From an uncultured Prevotellaceae bacterium (GTDB lineage Bacteria; Bacteroidota; Bacteroidia; Bacteroidales; Bacteroidaceae), in contig CADASP010000004.1 in assembly GCA_902790625.1 (NCBI GenBank), positions 61,836-125,835 of the forward strand: a stretch of 64,000 nt of DNA. The letters run 5' to 3'. The number at the start of each line of letters is the position of its first letter. Position 1 is the stretch's first letter. The notes beneath the pieces were generated by a model, which was given only the letters and a program-made list of their open reading frames with translations, had not been told where the DNA came from and ran no database searches. Position numbers and translations under genes: made by a program. Below, in pieces: positions 1 to 8,425 of this stretch.

Positions 1-169
1 GCCGCACGCCATTGCCCACGAAGCAGCGCACTTCGTCAACCGTGCGTTCGGGCATGCCGTGGCAGCGCAGCGCATGGTTCACCGCCGCTGCCAGGTCGCC
101 CAGCGTGTCGAGCAGCGTGCCGTCGAGGTCGAAGATATAGGTAGAGAAAAATTCGTTAGCCGTATGCAT
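1..169 (-). CDS. HAD-family phosphatase, probable phosphoglycolate phosphatase (N-terminal part only)
   Basis: Only the first 56 or so codons are in the window; the gene continues past position 1. The start is ATG at 169, giving MHTANEFFSTYIFDLDGTLLD. The DLDGTLLDT string is HAD motif I (DxDGT), whose first Asp is the nucleophile that forms the phospho-aspartyl intermediate. The following residues (alternating Ala/Leu helix, then VGNGVR) match the cap region of Gph-type phosphoglycolate phosphatases. Family assignment is strong, substrate is inferred. Nothing more can be said of the missing C-terminal motifs. Confidence 0.8.
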   Translation of the reverse strand, partial: MHTANEFFSTYIFDLDGTLLDTLGDLAAAVNHALRCHGMPERTVDEVRCFVGNGVR

Positions 170-245
170 GGATGCAAAATTACACATTTGCGGGCAAAAG
201 GCAAAGAAAAACGACTGAAAAAGTGAGCGTTTCGAAAAAATAATA

Positions 246-307
246 CGACTTTTGAAAATTTGGCGTTGACTTTTTGGAAAAAGTCAACGCCAAATTTTCA
301 AAAGTCG
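246..307. repeat. Perfect 30-bp inverted repeat (hairpin)
   Basis: Arms 246-275 and 278-307 are exact reverse complements separated by GG; the core is GGCGTTGACTTTTT facing AAAAAGTCAACGCC. It lies just past the stop of the leftward gene at 320 and before the start at 169, so it could act as a terminator. Related AAAAAGTC(A/G) strings with GGCGTT(A/G) occur at 18926-19015 and 37948-37985, so it belongs to a dispersed family. Confidence 0.9.
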
Positions 308-319
308 CGCTCCTTTGCT

Positions 320-2602
320 TTACTTGATTACCACCTTCCTGTTTCCGTGGATATACAGACCCTTGCCGGTGGGCTTGCCTTGCCGCTTCAAGCCATCCAA
401 TGTAAACCAGGCGTCCTCACGTTGAACGTTCATCGTTGAACGTTGAACGTCTTTGATGCCCGAAGCCTCGCTGCCAGCGAAATACAGGCGGGCTTCACTC
501 ACGTCGCCAGCTTCGATGCCGTTCAGCTGGAAGTAGGCGCGGAAGGCTCCGATGGTCATCTCGCCGTTGGGATAGAAGAGCTTGACTTCCTCATCTTCCT
601 CATCTTTACTGAGGTATAGCATCGTCTTGTCCTCGCCATCAATCTCCATAGCGCTGAAGATTCCTTTGAAGGTCACCTTTTCATCTGCACTGGTCACAGC
701 ATGATCCCCATCGGCTGGGTCAACGTTTTGGATGGTCACATTGTAGAAAATGGGGTTCTCGATGTAGTCATCCTCATCTTCCCACTTGACGATGTAGGGC
801 TTGCCAGCTTCCATCGTCCCGGTGTCCACTTCCTTGAAGTTCAGGTAGAGACTTCCGCCATCGAAGCCTGTCTCATGCTCAAATTCTTCGCTTTCCTCGG
901 TGTCCAGTTCCATCACCGTAGCATTCTGGAATTCGCTGTCTTCTATCGACACTTCGAAGGGCAGGCAAATCGTGTTCCAGTGTCCGTTCTTCCAAAGTGT
1001 ACGGCCATCCAGCTTCACGTTCATCTCTTCGCCATTGTCGTTCACACTGATAAGGGCTGTGTTATTCTCCTCATCGCCCTTTTCCGAGTCATCGTCAGCA
1101 AGCACCAAATCGTCAAAGGGAGGAGGCGTCGGTGTGGTAAACCTCAGAATAATGGGGTTTTCGGGGTCACAATACCCTTCCGTGTGATCCTCACCTGTGT
1201 AGATGAAATTTAGTTCGCCCTCATAGAGAACCTCACAATTCTCATAAAAGACATCATTCAAGTGGTCATACATCTTGAAAGAGACCGGTTCGTCAGGGGT
1301 ACTATAATAGATGGGAAGCCCATTCAGCATCGGGAACGGCTCCCCCCATTCCAAAACATACTCATCAGTCAAAGACATCTCATTAGCCCTACATTCGTCA
1401 TCAACAAAGGCGGCCACCTCAAGGGCATCCCAGTTTTCACGGTCGTGAGTGATGATTTCACCATCAATCATAATGGCGGCGACGAAAGGCCGGTTAAATT
1501 GAAAAGCATGGTAATCGAAGTCAGGCCAATATGTTTCATACAAAACATTATTATCATTGCCTCCTGCTTCAGATTGGACTTCGGGGAATGTAAATGATAT
1601 ATTCTCAGAAGCAGAATAGTAAATATAGCCTTGTCCAGGCTCAAGGGTGGTTAGCTCCCCTCTCCAACTAAGATCAGTAAAGACAGCGGACGCGGTCTGG
1701 GATATAACCATGTCACCAGAAGCAGGGAAATCAGCAAAGGCCTCGTTGACAGACATTGTCTCACTTAGCGGGAACGCCATCCAGTTGTCACCGTTGTTGA
1801 TGGTGGCGGGGTGCTCGGCTGGGTCGATGGGCATGCCTTCCAGCATTATCTCACAATCAGCTACAACCTTTATTTGGTACATCTGGGTTAAATCAAGGCT
1901 ATGCAACTGTCCTCTCCATCTACTACCGTTGTAAGTGGTACTGCCGCTCTGCGAATTGATGGTAATATTGGGCTCAGGCAACGCCTCAAAAAGGGCAGTC
2001 TTCAGGTCATCAAGAGTAATTTCGACGTAGAACGACACCCAGTTCCAGCCTGCTGCAAGCTGAATGGTCTGAGTTAGGGTGGTTGGTTGTGTGGTAAAGT
2101 TCAGGATAATGGGATTCTCGGGATCATACCTTCCCTCAATGTGATCATAACCTGTTAGGATGCGTATTTGTTCACCCTGATATAAGACTTCACAATCCTC
2201 ATACATGACTTCAGTCGAATGGTCATACATCTTGAAAGAAACCTCATCGTTAGAGTTATTATAATAGATGTTCATTTCCACAATAGGATAAAGGTCGCCA
2301 TATTCTTCTGAATACTCCATGAAAGCATGTCCCCTGCATTCTCCATCAACAAAAGCAGCAACCTCTAAATCTGCCCAGTTGCCATCTTGGGTAATGTATT
2401 CACCGTTTATTTGGATGGCAGCGATGACGGTATTAGAAAAAGGATTAACATTGTAATCAGGTTCAGACCAATGACTTCCGTCATTCGCTCTTGCCCCTCC
2501 TACGAAGGCGAACAAAAGCAGGGTGGTGAGCAGGAGTCTGCCCGCAGCGTTGCGGTGGCCTTGGGCCGTCGGCGACATTTTGTGTAGTACAGTTCTTTTC
2601 AT
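320..2602 (-). CDS. Modular exported surface protein with two FVDGECRG-type repeats and a GRKVVIK-like tail
   Basis: No function recognised. The start at 2602 (ATG, MKRT) follows the promoter by about 44 bases; an in-frame ATG at 2614 adds four residues. Residues to about 40 form a signal peptide (LLLTTLLLFAFVGGARA). Two copies of a domain follow, each with 'VAAFVDGECRG/ECRAN', then 'VSFKMYDH' and 'ENPIIL(N/R)FTT'; between them is an 'AAGWNWVSFYV' segment with W-R-G-E/Q-L repeats. The last 230 residues hold a module (NTALIS, WNTICLPF, MELD, PYIVKW, IGAFRAYF) shared with the neighbour at 3245-8398, then LDGLKRQGKPTGKGLYIHGNRK. The tail resembles Bacteroidetes secretion-type C-termini, but no sorting system is visible here. 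The coding stretch 421-455 is a simple repeat also found between genes. Confidence 0.85.
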   Translation of the reverse strand: MKRTVLHKMSPTAQGHRNAAGRLLLTTLLLFAFVGGARANDGSHWSEPDYNVNPFSNTVIAAIQINGEYITQDGNWADLEVAAFVDGECRGHAFMEYSEEYGDLYPIVEMNIYYNNSNDEVSFKMYDHSTEVMYEDCEVLYQGEQIRILTGYDHIEGRYDPENPIILNFTTQPTTLTQTIQLAAGWNWVSFYVEITLDDLKTALFEALPEPNITINSQSGSTTYNGSRWRGQLHSLDLTQMYQIKVVADCEIMLEGMPIDPAEHPATINNGDNWMAFPLSETMSVNEAFADFPASGDMVISQTASAVFTDLSWRGELTTLEPGQGYIYYSASENISFTFPEVQSEAGGNDNNVLYETYWPDFDYHAFQFNRPFVAAIMIDGEIITHDRENWDALEVAAFVDDECRANEMSLTDEYVLEWGEPFPMLNGLPIYYSTPDEPVSFKMYDHLNDVFYENCEVLYEGELNFIYTGEDHTEGYCDPENPIILRFTTPTPPPFDDLVLADDDSEKGDEENNTALISVNDNGEEMNVKLDGRTLWKNGHWNTICLPFEVSIEDSEFQNATVMELDTEESEEFEHETGFDGGSLYLNFKEVDTGTMEAGKPYIVKWEDEDDYIENPIFYNVTIQNVDPADGDHAVTSADEKVTFKGIFSAMEIDGEDKTMLYLSKDEEDEEVKLFYPNGEMTIGAFRAYFQLNGIEAGDVSEARLYFAGSEASGIKDVQRSTMNVQREDAWFTLDGLKRQGKPTGKGLYIHGNRKVVIK
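421..455. repeat. GTTGAACGTTCATC-type simple repeat inside a coding region
   Basis: Three imperfect copies of GTTGAACG(TTCATC) lie within the 3' end of the gene at 320-2602, where they encode QRSTMNVQRE. The same string is found at 51676-51700 and 53103-53143, outside or at the edge of genes. Confidence 0.75.
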
Positions 2603-2651
2603 ATAAATAGGCAAATTAATTGTTTTGCTATAGATTGTCGTTATTGGGGTA

Positions 2652-2682
2652 CAAAATTACGCAAAATAATCGTGATGGCAAA
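2652..2682 (-). promoter_or_regulatory. Bacteroidetes-type promoter of the 320-2602 gene
   Basis: On the minus strand TTTG (2679-2682) is followed after 19 bp by TAATTTTG (2652-2659), matching the TTTG / TAnnTTTG consensus of the Bacteroidetes primary sigma factor. Transcription would begin near 2646. Confidence 0.75.
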
Positions 2683-2715
2683 AGAAACACGTAGAAAAAA
2701 TTCGCGAACTTTAAG

Positions 2716-2784
2716 AGTCCTTAAAGGACTATGTGTCCGTAGAATAATACGCTGGGGAAAAAATGACTACGGACTTTAAGGACT
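2716..2784. repeat. Imperfect inverted repeat upstream of the 320-2602 gene
   Basis: AGTCCTTAAAG...GTCCGTAG on the left pairs with CTACGGACTTTAAGGACT on the right, leaving a bulge in the left arm and a loop rich in A/G. It lies beyond the promoter, in the gap with the 3245-8398 gene, whose transcript runs into it; it may be that gene's terminator. Confidence 0.6.
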
Positions 2785-2833
2785 GAGTCCACTTGAAATA
2801 TTCCACAATATGGTAGTAATAGTGAAATACCAT

Positions 2834-2915
2834 GCGCAGCCGATCCCCTCTTGAACCCAGCCCTTACGGGGAGGGGCGGAGGGGCTTCAGGGGAGTGCCT
2901 TGCGGAGTGTCCCCT
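2834..2915. repeat. Degenerate copy of the GCGCAGCC / CCCCTCCCC palindromic repeat
   Basis: Begins with GCGCAGCC and carries CCCTTACGGGGAGGGG and GGGGCTTCAGGGGAG segments. The same building blocks form the clearer copies at 19068-19121 and 20551-20704. No gene is evident here. Confidence 0.6.
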
Positions 2916-3060
2916 ATCATGGGTCAACTGCTATATCATTACCTAACAATTTCATTTAGCAAACAATTCGCTAAAAAAGTGATGACATGCAGGTGAGCAT
3001 TGTTGATGATGAGCGAAATGGGGTGCATTCAGGAGAGGCGGCGCACGACAAACAGGGAGC

Positions 3061-3197
3061 GGGAGGCACCGCAGAGGGGAAAAGGGCATGCTTTTTAAGT
3101 TGGCAGCGGGCGGGGACATCATTGGCAGCGGCCGCTGCCAATGATGGCAGCGAACGCCGCCATGAATGGCAGCGGCCGCTGCCAACCGAAATTTTTT
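3061..3197. repeat. GGCAGCGGCCGCTGCC palindromic repeat, long copy
   Basis: Starts GGGAGGCACCGCAGAGG, contains GCATGCTTTTTAAG, then three TTGGCAGCGG/CCGCTGCCAA units and ends CCGAAATTTTTT. A shorter copy of the same element lies at 41003-41092 with the same order and near-identical sequence. Small reading frames across this stretch are not credible genes. Confidence 0.85.
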
Positions 3198-3244
3198 AGA
3201 TGAATGTAGAGGGGTGAGGGGTGAGAGGTGAGGGGTGAGAGGTT

Positions 3245-6200
3245 TCACTGGATGACGACCTTGCGTCCATTGCGGATGTAGAAGCCCTTCTTTGTCGGTT
3301 TGCCTTGCAGCTTCATGCCATTGAGGGTGTATATACTCCCCTCGCCCTTTGGAGAGGGGTTGGGGGTGAGGCTGATTCCCGTGGCCTCGTCCTCGCCAAA
3401 GTTCAGCACGAAAGCGCGCACGGCGTTGCCACCCAAGTCGAAGTAGGCGCGGAAGGCACCGATGCTGGGATACTTAGCGGGGGAAGATGTCAAGTCAGGC
3501 TCCGGGTAGTACAGCGTGCTGTTGCTGCCCATGAAGAGGATGCTTTGATCCGTCTCTGTGTACTGCGTGTAGCTGTAGGTGCCCACGAACTTACCACCCT
3601 CGAAGTCGACTGCTTTGGTATCGGGAGAAACATTGCTGATGACGATATCACTGAACACTGGATTCACGATGTTGTCGCCGGAAGCCCACTTAATAATATA
3701 TGGTACGCCCGCGGAGATAGCATCGGCATCCGTGAAGAAAAGATAAAGTGTGCCATCATCGGCGAGTTCCGTCTGGTTAGTGCCACTATTATTGATTGAC
3801 CATTGACCATCGACCATTGACCATTTGTTGTCGACGTCAAGTTCCATCAACTTCGTGGGATTCAGCTGTTCCGCCACCTGCTCGGCAGTCATGTTGAACG
3901 GCAGACACAGTGTATTCCAGACGTTCTTGTAGAACGTGCGGCCAGCGAGCATCACGTCCTTCGCCGTGCCGTCATCGCCACTAATCAGGGCAGCGTTCTT
4001 CTCGCTGTCATCTTTCTCCGAGTCGTTGTCGGCCAGCTCCAAGAAGCCGAGGGTGGTGAAGGTAACCACGTTGCTCCATTCCTCAGGATCGGAGCAGGTA
4101 CTTTTCACTTGGGCTTCGTATGTAGTCATGGGGGTGAGATCCGTCAGGGTGACATCAGTGGCAGTGGACTCTGCGGTTAGCCATTCTGAATCAGGAACCA
4201 CAGTCGGGTTGCCAATGATCACGTTGTCGATGTGCAGGTTGTTGTCGGCATTGCTCACGGTGGATTCACCGTAGAAGGCGATGCGCACATTTCGACCGAC
4301 ATAGCTGCTGAGGTTGATGCTCACTTGCTCGCCTTCGGCAGTGTTGGCGATGTCGTTATAGACGTATGTTGAACCTTCTTCGTTGTCCCATTGGCGCAGG
4401 ATGGTCCAGGTTTCCATGTTGTCGGTGGAAATCAACACGACAAACTTGTCGTCAGTACCGGTGGTATTAGGAGCTCCAAGAGTTCCGCTGTAAGCAGTCA
4501 AGGCAAGGTCGAAGGTAAACGTTGAAGAAGCCAATGTAAAGGTCGGGGTAACCAACCATCTTTGGTAATTGCTGTAAATGTTGACACGGGCATGGCTGTC
4601 GAACACACCGTTATTATTACCGAAGGACCAGGCGAATGTAGTGGGAGTCAAAGCAGTAGGATCTTCCATCACGCTGCTCAGCAGACCAGTGTACATAGTC
4701 CAACCCGAAGGAATGCTCTCTGCACCGAACGTTTCATTGATACCGCCTTCTATGTGTTCAGGCACTCTGCATCTCACCGTATAGCCATCCACGTCAATAT
4801 AGCCATGCCAACTGAGGTCGGCGGTGGTAGCGGTTACGTTGGCAGCAGTAAGATTCGTGGGCACCGGGCAACTGTTGAGTGTGGTGAAAGTGATAAGGCC
4901 AGTTTCTTCACTCAATCCGTCGACATCACCGCAGTTGCCCTGCAACTTGGCTTGGTAGGCTGTTTCAGGTGTGAGGCCGGTAAGGGTGGCAGGAGCTTCG
5001 TCAACGGTGACGGTCTGCCATTGGCCTGCTTCATGATAAATGCCGCAGCCCACATTGTCGATATGCAGGTTGTTGTCGGCATTGCTCTCGGTTGACTCAC
5101 CATAGAAGGCGATGCGCACGCTTTGACCGACATAGCTGCTGAGGTCGATGCTCACTTGTTCGCCTTCGGCCGTGTTGGCGATGTCGTTATAGACGTATGT
5201 TGAACCTTCTTCATTGTCCCACTGGCGCAGTATGGTCCAAGTGGTTTCATCATCAGTGGTAATCAACACCACAAACTTGTCATCGGTACCGTTGGTATTA
5301 GGAGCTCCAAGAGTTCCGCTGTAAGCAGTCAAGGCAAGGTCGAAGGTTAATGAAGCGTTTTCCACCACCGTAAAGGCGGGCGAGATAAGCCAGCCATGGC
5401 GCTCACTGCCATAGATGTTGATTCTGGCGTGTTGGTCAAATACACCATTGGATGTATTGAAAATCCATTGTTGGCTACCTGTCGACAAAGCGGTTCCTTG
5501 CATGACATTGCTCAACAGGCCTATCTTGGTTTCCCAACCTGGAGGAATGCTTGAGCCGGTGAATCTCTCTTCGAGTCCGTCCGTGTAGGCAGCCGTTCTA
5601 TAGCTGACCATATAGCTTTCACTGGTACCCGTCCAGTTCAGCGTTGCAGTACTACCCGAGAGGTCGGCGACAGTAAAGTCGGTGGGAGCGGGACAGGCAA
5701 CATCAGTGGTGAAGGTCACAGGTTTATCCCACATACTTTGGGCGGTTTCGCTGCAATAGGCGCGCACCTTGGCGGTGTAGGTAGTCTCGGCAGTGAGGCC
5801 TGTCAGCGTGAAGGGATTGCTTTCGGCCAAGATGAGATGTTCCTCGTCGCCGTTCAGGCAGATTTGCCACTGCGTGGCCTCGCCCCTCTCAGTCCAGCCG
5901 AGGGTTGCCTCAAAGTTCTTCACGTTGCTGGCCTTCAAGTCTTTGGGTCTCGGACAAGTCGGTGCTACAGCTACGCTGACATCATCAATGCTCAGATAAT
6001 AATTGTTACTGCTTCCCCCCTCATACCTAAAAGCGATGTAGCTGCCAGCGGGGGCACTGGTGAAGAGTATTTCTTCCACAGGTGTCAGCGTTTCGGTTTT
6101 GTCGCAGGTGTGTACTGCCGTGAAGGTGGTGGCATCCATCGGGTCGGTCATGTAACCGACAACAAGTGTACCGTTTGAAGGATCTGTCCACCCGTTGCGG

Positions 6201-8398
6201 TAAGTGAAGTTGAGCTGCAGACCGGAAATGTCGTCCTCGAATGAAGGAAGGACGGCATAGAGCGGAGTTGAACTGCTCGACTTGAAGAACAAACAGTTGC
6301 CCGAAACCGCATAGCCGGAATTAGAACTGATGAACACCTGCGGGTAGTTGCTCCTGCTTTCGCTGCGGTTCAGGAAACGCCAGCAGCCGGGCATCATGTC
6401 ATCAGGATAGTCGGAAGGAGTCGAGGAACTTGTACTCCCCGTGTAGTTATCAAAATTCTCGCTCCAAGGCAATTGGCTGCTGGTAATGGCTTCGCAATCG
6501 GTGTTGAAGCTTATCATGCTGCTCCATGAACTCCATACCGACTGGCCATAGACGGCGCGCACCTTGGCGGTGTAGAGGGTACCTGATGCGAGGTTTTCGA
6601 TGGTGTAGGGAGTACTGTTGGTCGTAATGAGATGTTCCTCATCGTCGTCAATACAGATTTGCCACTGTGTGGCGGTGCCTTTCTTTTCCCAGCTGATGGT
6701 TGCCGTACTTGCGGTTATATCTGTGCAAGTCAGGTTAGTAGGTGCCAGATAGGGGGTAATGGTGATGTCGTCGATATAAATGCTGTTGCTTGAAAAGAGA
6801 TTGTTAACAGCCTCAATCATGATGGCGACGTAGTTGCCTTGAGCATCATCAGGAATGGTATATAAGAATGGCTGGTAGGAAGTGGTCACCGATGGATTCC
6901 CTATGTTTGTAATCTCTTTGAATGTGCTGGCATCTGTAGGATCGGTCATCATACCCACCTTGAAGCTACTGCTTGTGTTGGTGGATTCTCCTTTTGCCCA
7001 CAGTGTGATTTGCTTGCCTGCGAGATTCGCCATAGGGGGCAGAATGGCATATTGAGGTGATGTACTATCAGTGAAAGAACCAGAACTACTAAAGTATAGA
7101 CAGTTGTGAGTGGAGTTGCTTCCACTGCTGTAGACGATGGGATAGCCCGAATTACTGTTGTCAGTACTTGTGTTGATGTAATGCCAACTTAAGGGTAGGT
7201 TGTTAGTGGCGTTGGAAGTGGCCCCCCCGTAGCTGTCGAAGTTCTCCGTCCACGGATAGGTGGTAATTGCCTCTACTATCGTTTTGAATTTCAGCACCTC
7301 GCTCCATGTGCCATAGTCCTCACCGCTATAAGCGCGCACCTTAGCATAATAGTAGGTGGCTGGCTGCAAATTGGTCAGGTTGTAGGTATGAGAGGACACA
7401 TTGACTGTTGTGGTTGTGGCATCATTAAAGCTATCGCTGGTGCTATAGGTCACCTGCCACTGTTTGGCCTTGCCAGCCGTCCAAGTGATAGTGGCCGAGT
7501 TTGGAGTGATGCCAGTAGCGGCCAGGCCGGTGGGTGTGGGTATTCTGAACGTCGCACTGACTATAACATTGTCATTAGGCATGTTGAAGGTGTAGTGCGT
7601 GTCATCAACCTTCGTGGCCTCTTTATCGTCGTACCTCACGTAGCCCACTTCGTACCCGGCATCAGGCACAACGGTCAGGGTGATGAGGGTACCCGAGGTG
7701 GCCGATGTGGGGCTGGCCTCAACGGTGCCGTGGACACAATCGTCTATGATTACATTGTGTGCGGTCGCCACCGTGCTCTCTTTGAAGCAGGCGGTATAGA
7801 TGCCAGCCGTTTCGTCGCCTACGGTGAAGCTGTAGGGATTTTGGGTCGAGACATAGTTTTCGTCTTCTCCATGCTTCCATCCATCGAACTCATAGCCGTC
7901 CTTGGACGTGGCCTTCAGGCGTACAGCGTCGCCGTTCACTGCCACAAGCTTGTTATCCAATATTGCCGCCACACCCTCGTTTTCACTCTGCACTTTCACG
8001 CGGGAGAAGTTGGCATAGATGTTAAAAGTGGTTATTGTTCCGATAGCACCATTTAATGTAAGCTTTGCATGATCGTCTGTTGAAACGATGTCGCTGCTAT
8101 GGGTGGCAGCTTGATCCATTGACCAACCAACGAAAAGATAGTTGGCAGGCACATCGCTGTAAGAGAACCAGAAATCCGCACTATTGTCCTGTTTCATTAC
8201 AGACCAATAGTTTTCGTGAAGGTTTTCGCCCGTAGCATTTTCAGCATCACTTACATAGACCCTGCCTATTCCTGTAGGATTTTTCTTAACGTTAATGTTA
8301 AATGTTGATGAAAACCCTGCAAACGCCTGCATACCCAATGCCAACATGGAAACGAGGAACAGGGCTCTTAAATGATAAAATAATTGTTTTGTTTTCAT
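3245..8398 (-). CDS. Large exported modular adhesin-like protein (fibronectin III and choice-of-anchor J modules)
   Basis: 1717 residues. Signal peptide at 1-27 (LFLVSMLALGMQAFAG). Residues about 30-285 are three bacterial repeat domains (FVGWSMD, YEFDGWKHG, DAGYEVGYV). Then fibronectin type III domains (for example PTGLAATGITPNSATITW) alternate with four choice-of-anchor J/MAM-like modules beginning 'PW(T/S)ENFD' or 'E(R/T)F' at about 383, 644, 943 and 1220; modules 3 and 4 are near copies. Residues about 1450-1667 are the NAALIS...CLPF...IGAFRAYF module shared with 320-2602, followed by a LNGMKLQGKPTKKGFYIRNG tail. A role in adhesion or glycan binding at the cell surface is inferred from architecture. 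A dispersed palindromic repeat (3332-3373) encodes LTPNPSPKGEG near the C-terminus. The 27-bp gap from the DUF4105 gene suggests co-transcription. Confidence 0.85.
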   Translation of the reverse strand: MKTKQLFYHLRALFLVSMLALGMQAFAGFSSTFNINVKKNPTGIGRVYVSDAENATGENLHENYWSVMKQDNSADFWFSYSDVPANYLFVGWSMDQAATHSSDIVSTDDHAKLTLNGAIGTITTFNIYANFSRVKVQSENEGVAAILDNKLVAVNGDAVRLKATSKDGYEFDGWKHGEDENYVSTQNPYSFTVGDETAGIYTACFKESTVATAHNVIIDDCVHGTVEASPTSATSGTLITLTVVPDAGYEVGYVRYDDKEATKVDDTHYTFNMPNDNVIVSATFRIPTPTGLAATGITPNSATITWTAGKAKQWQVTYSTSDSFNDATTTTVNVSSHTYNLTNLQPATYYYAKVRAYSGEDYGTWSEVLKFKTIVEAITTYPWTENFDSYGGATSNATNNLPLSWHYINTSTDNSNSGYPIVYSSGSNSTHNCLYFSSSGSFTDSTSPQYAILPPMANLAGKQITLWAKGESTNTSSSFKVGMMTDPTDASTFKEITNIGNPSVTTSYQPFLYTIPDDAQGNYVAIMIEAVNNLFSSNSIYIDDITITPYLAPTNLTCTDITASTATISWEKKGTATQWQICIDDDEEHLITTNSTPYTIENLASGTLYTAKVRAVYGQSVWSSWSSMISFNTDCEAITSSQLPWSENFDNYTGSTSSSTPSDYPDDMMPGCWRFLNRSESRSNYPQVFISSNSGYAVSGNCLFFKSSSSTPLYAVLPSFEDDISGLQLNFTYRNGWTDPSNGTLVVGYMTDPMDATTFTAVHTCDKTETLTPVEEILFTSAPAGSYIAFRYEGGSSNNYYLSIDDVSVAVAPTCPRPKDLKASNVKNFEATLGWTERGEATQWQICLNGDEEHLILAESNPFTLTGLTAETTYTAKVRAYCSETAQSMWDKPVTFTTDVACPAPTDFTVADLSGSTATLNWTGTSESYMVSYRTAAYTDGLEERFTGSSIPPGWETKIGLLSNVMQGTALSTGSQQWIFNTSNGVFDQHARINIYGSERHGWLISPAFTVVENASLTFDLALTAYSGTLGAPNTNGTDDKFVVLITTDDETTWTILRQWDNEEGSTYVYNDIANTAEGEQVSIDLSSYVGQSVRIAFYGESTESNADNNLHIDNVGCGIYHEAGQWQTVTVDEAPATLTGLTPETAYQAKLQGNCGDVDGLSEETGLITFTTLNSCPVPTNLTAANVTATTADLSWHGYIDVDGYTVRCRVPEHIEGGINETFGAESIPSGWTMYTGLLSSVMEDPTALTPTTFAWSFGNNNGVFDSHARVNIYSNYQRWLVTPTFTLASSTFTFDLALTAYSGTLGAPNTTGTDDKFVVLISTDNMETWTILRQWDNEEGSTYVYNDIANTAEGEQVSINLSSYVGRNVRIAFYGESTVSNADNNLHIDNVIIGNPTVVPDSEWLTAESTATDVTLTDLTPMTTYEAQVKSTCSDPEEWSNVVTFTTLGFLELADNDSEKDDSEKNAALISGDDGTAKDVMLAGRTFYKNVWNTLCLPFNMTAEQVAEQLNPTKLMELDVDNKWSMVDGQWSINNSGTNQTELADDGTLYLFFTDADAISAGVPYIIKWASGDNIVNPVFSDIVISNVSPDTKAVDFEGGKFVGTYSYTQYTETDQSILFMGSNSTLYYPEPDLTSSPAKYPSIGAFRAYFDLGGNAVRAFVLNFGEDEATGISLTPNPSPKGEGSIYTLNGMKLQGKPTKKGFYIRNGRKVVIQ
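3332..3373. repeat. In-frame copy of the CTCCCCT...GGAGAGGGG intergenic repeat
   Basis: Differs at only two of 42 positions from the intergenic sequence at 37394-37435. Here it is read as SLTPNPSPKGEGSI, between the conserved C-terminal module and the tail of the large surface protein. Confidence 0.9.
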
Positions 8399-8425
8399 TG
8401 CTAATTTGTATTTATGTTCATTATT

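Noticed and set aside
2952..3248. Short frames across the GGCAGCGGCCGCTGCC repeat (both strands)
   Set aside because: They are translations of repeat units, without start signals or family resemblance.
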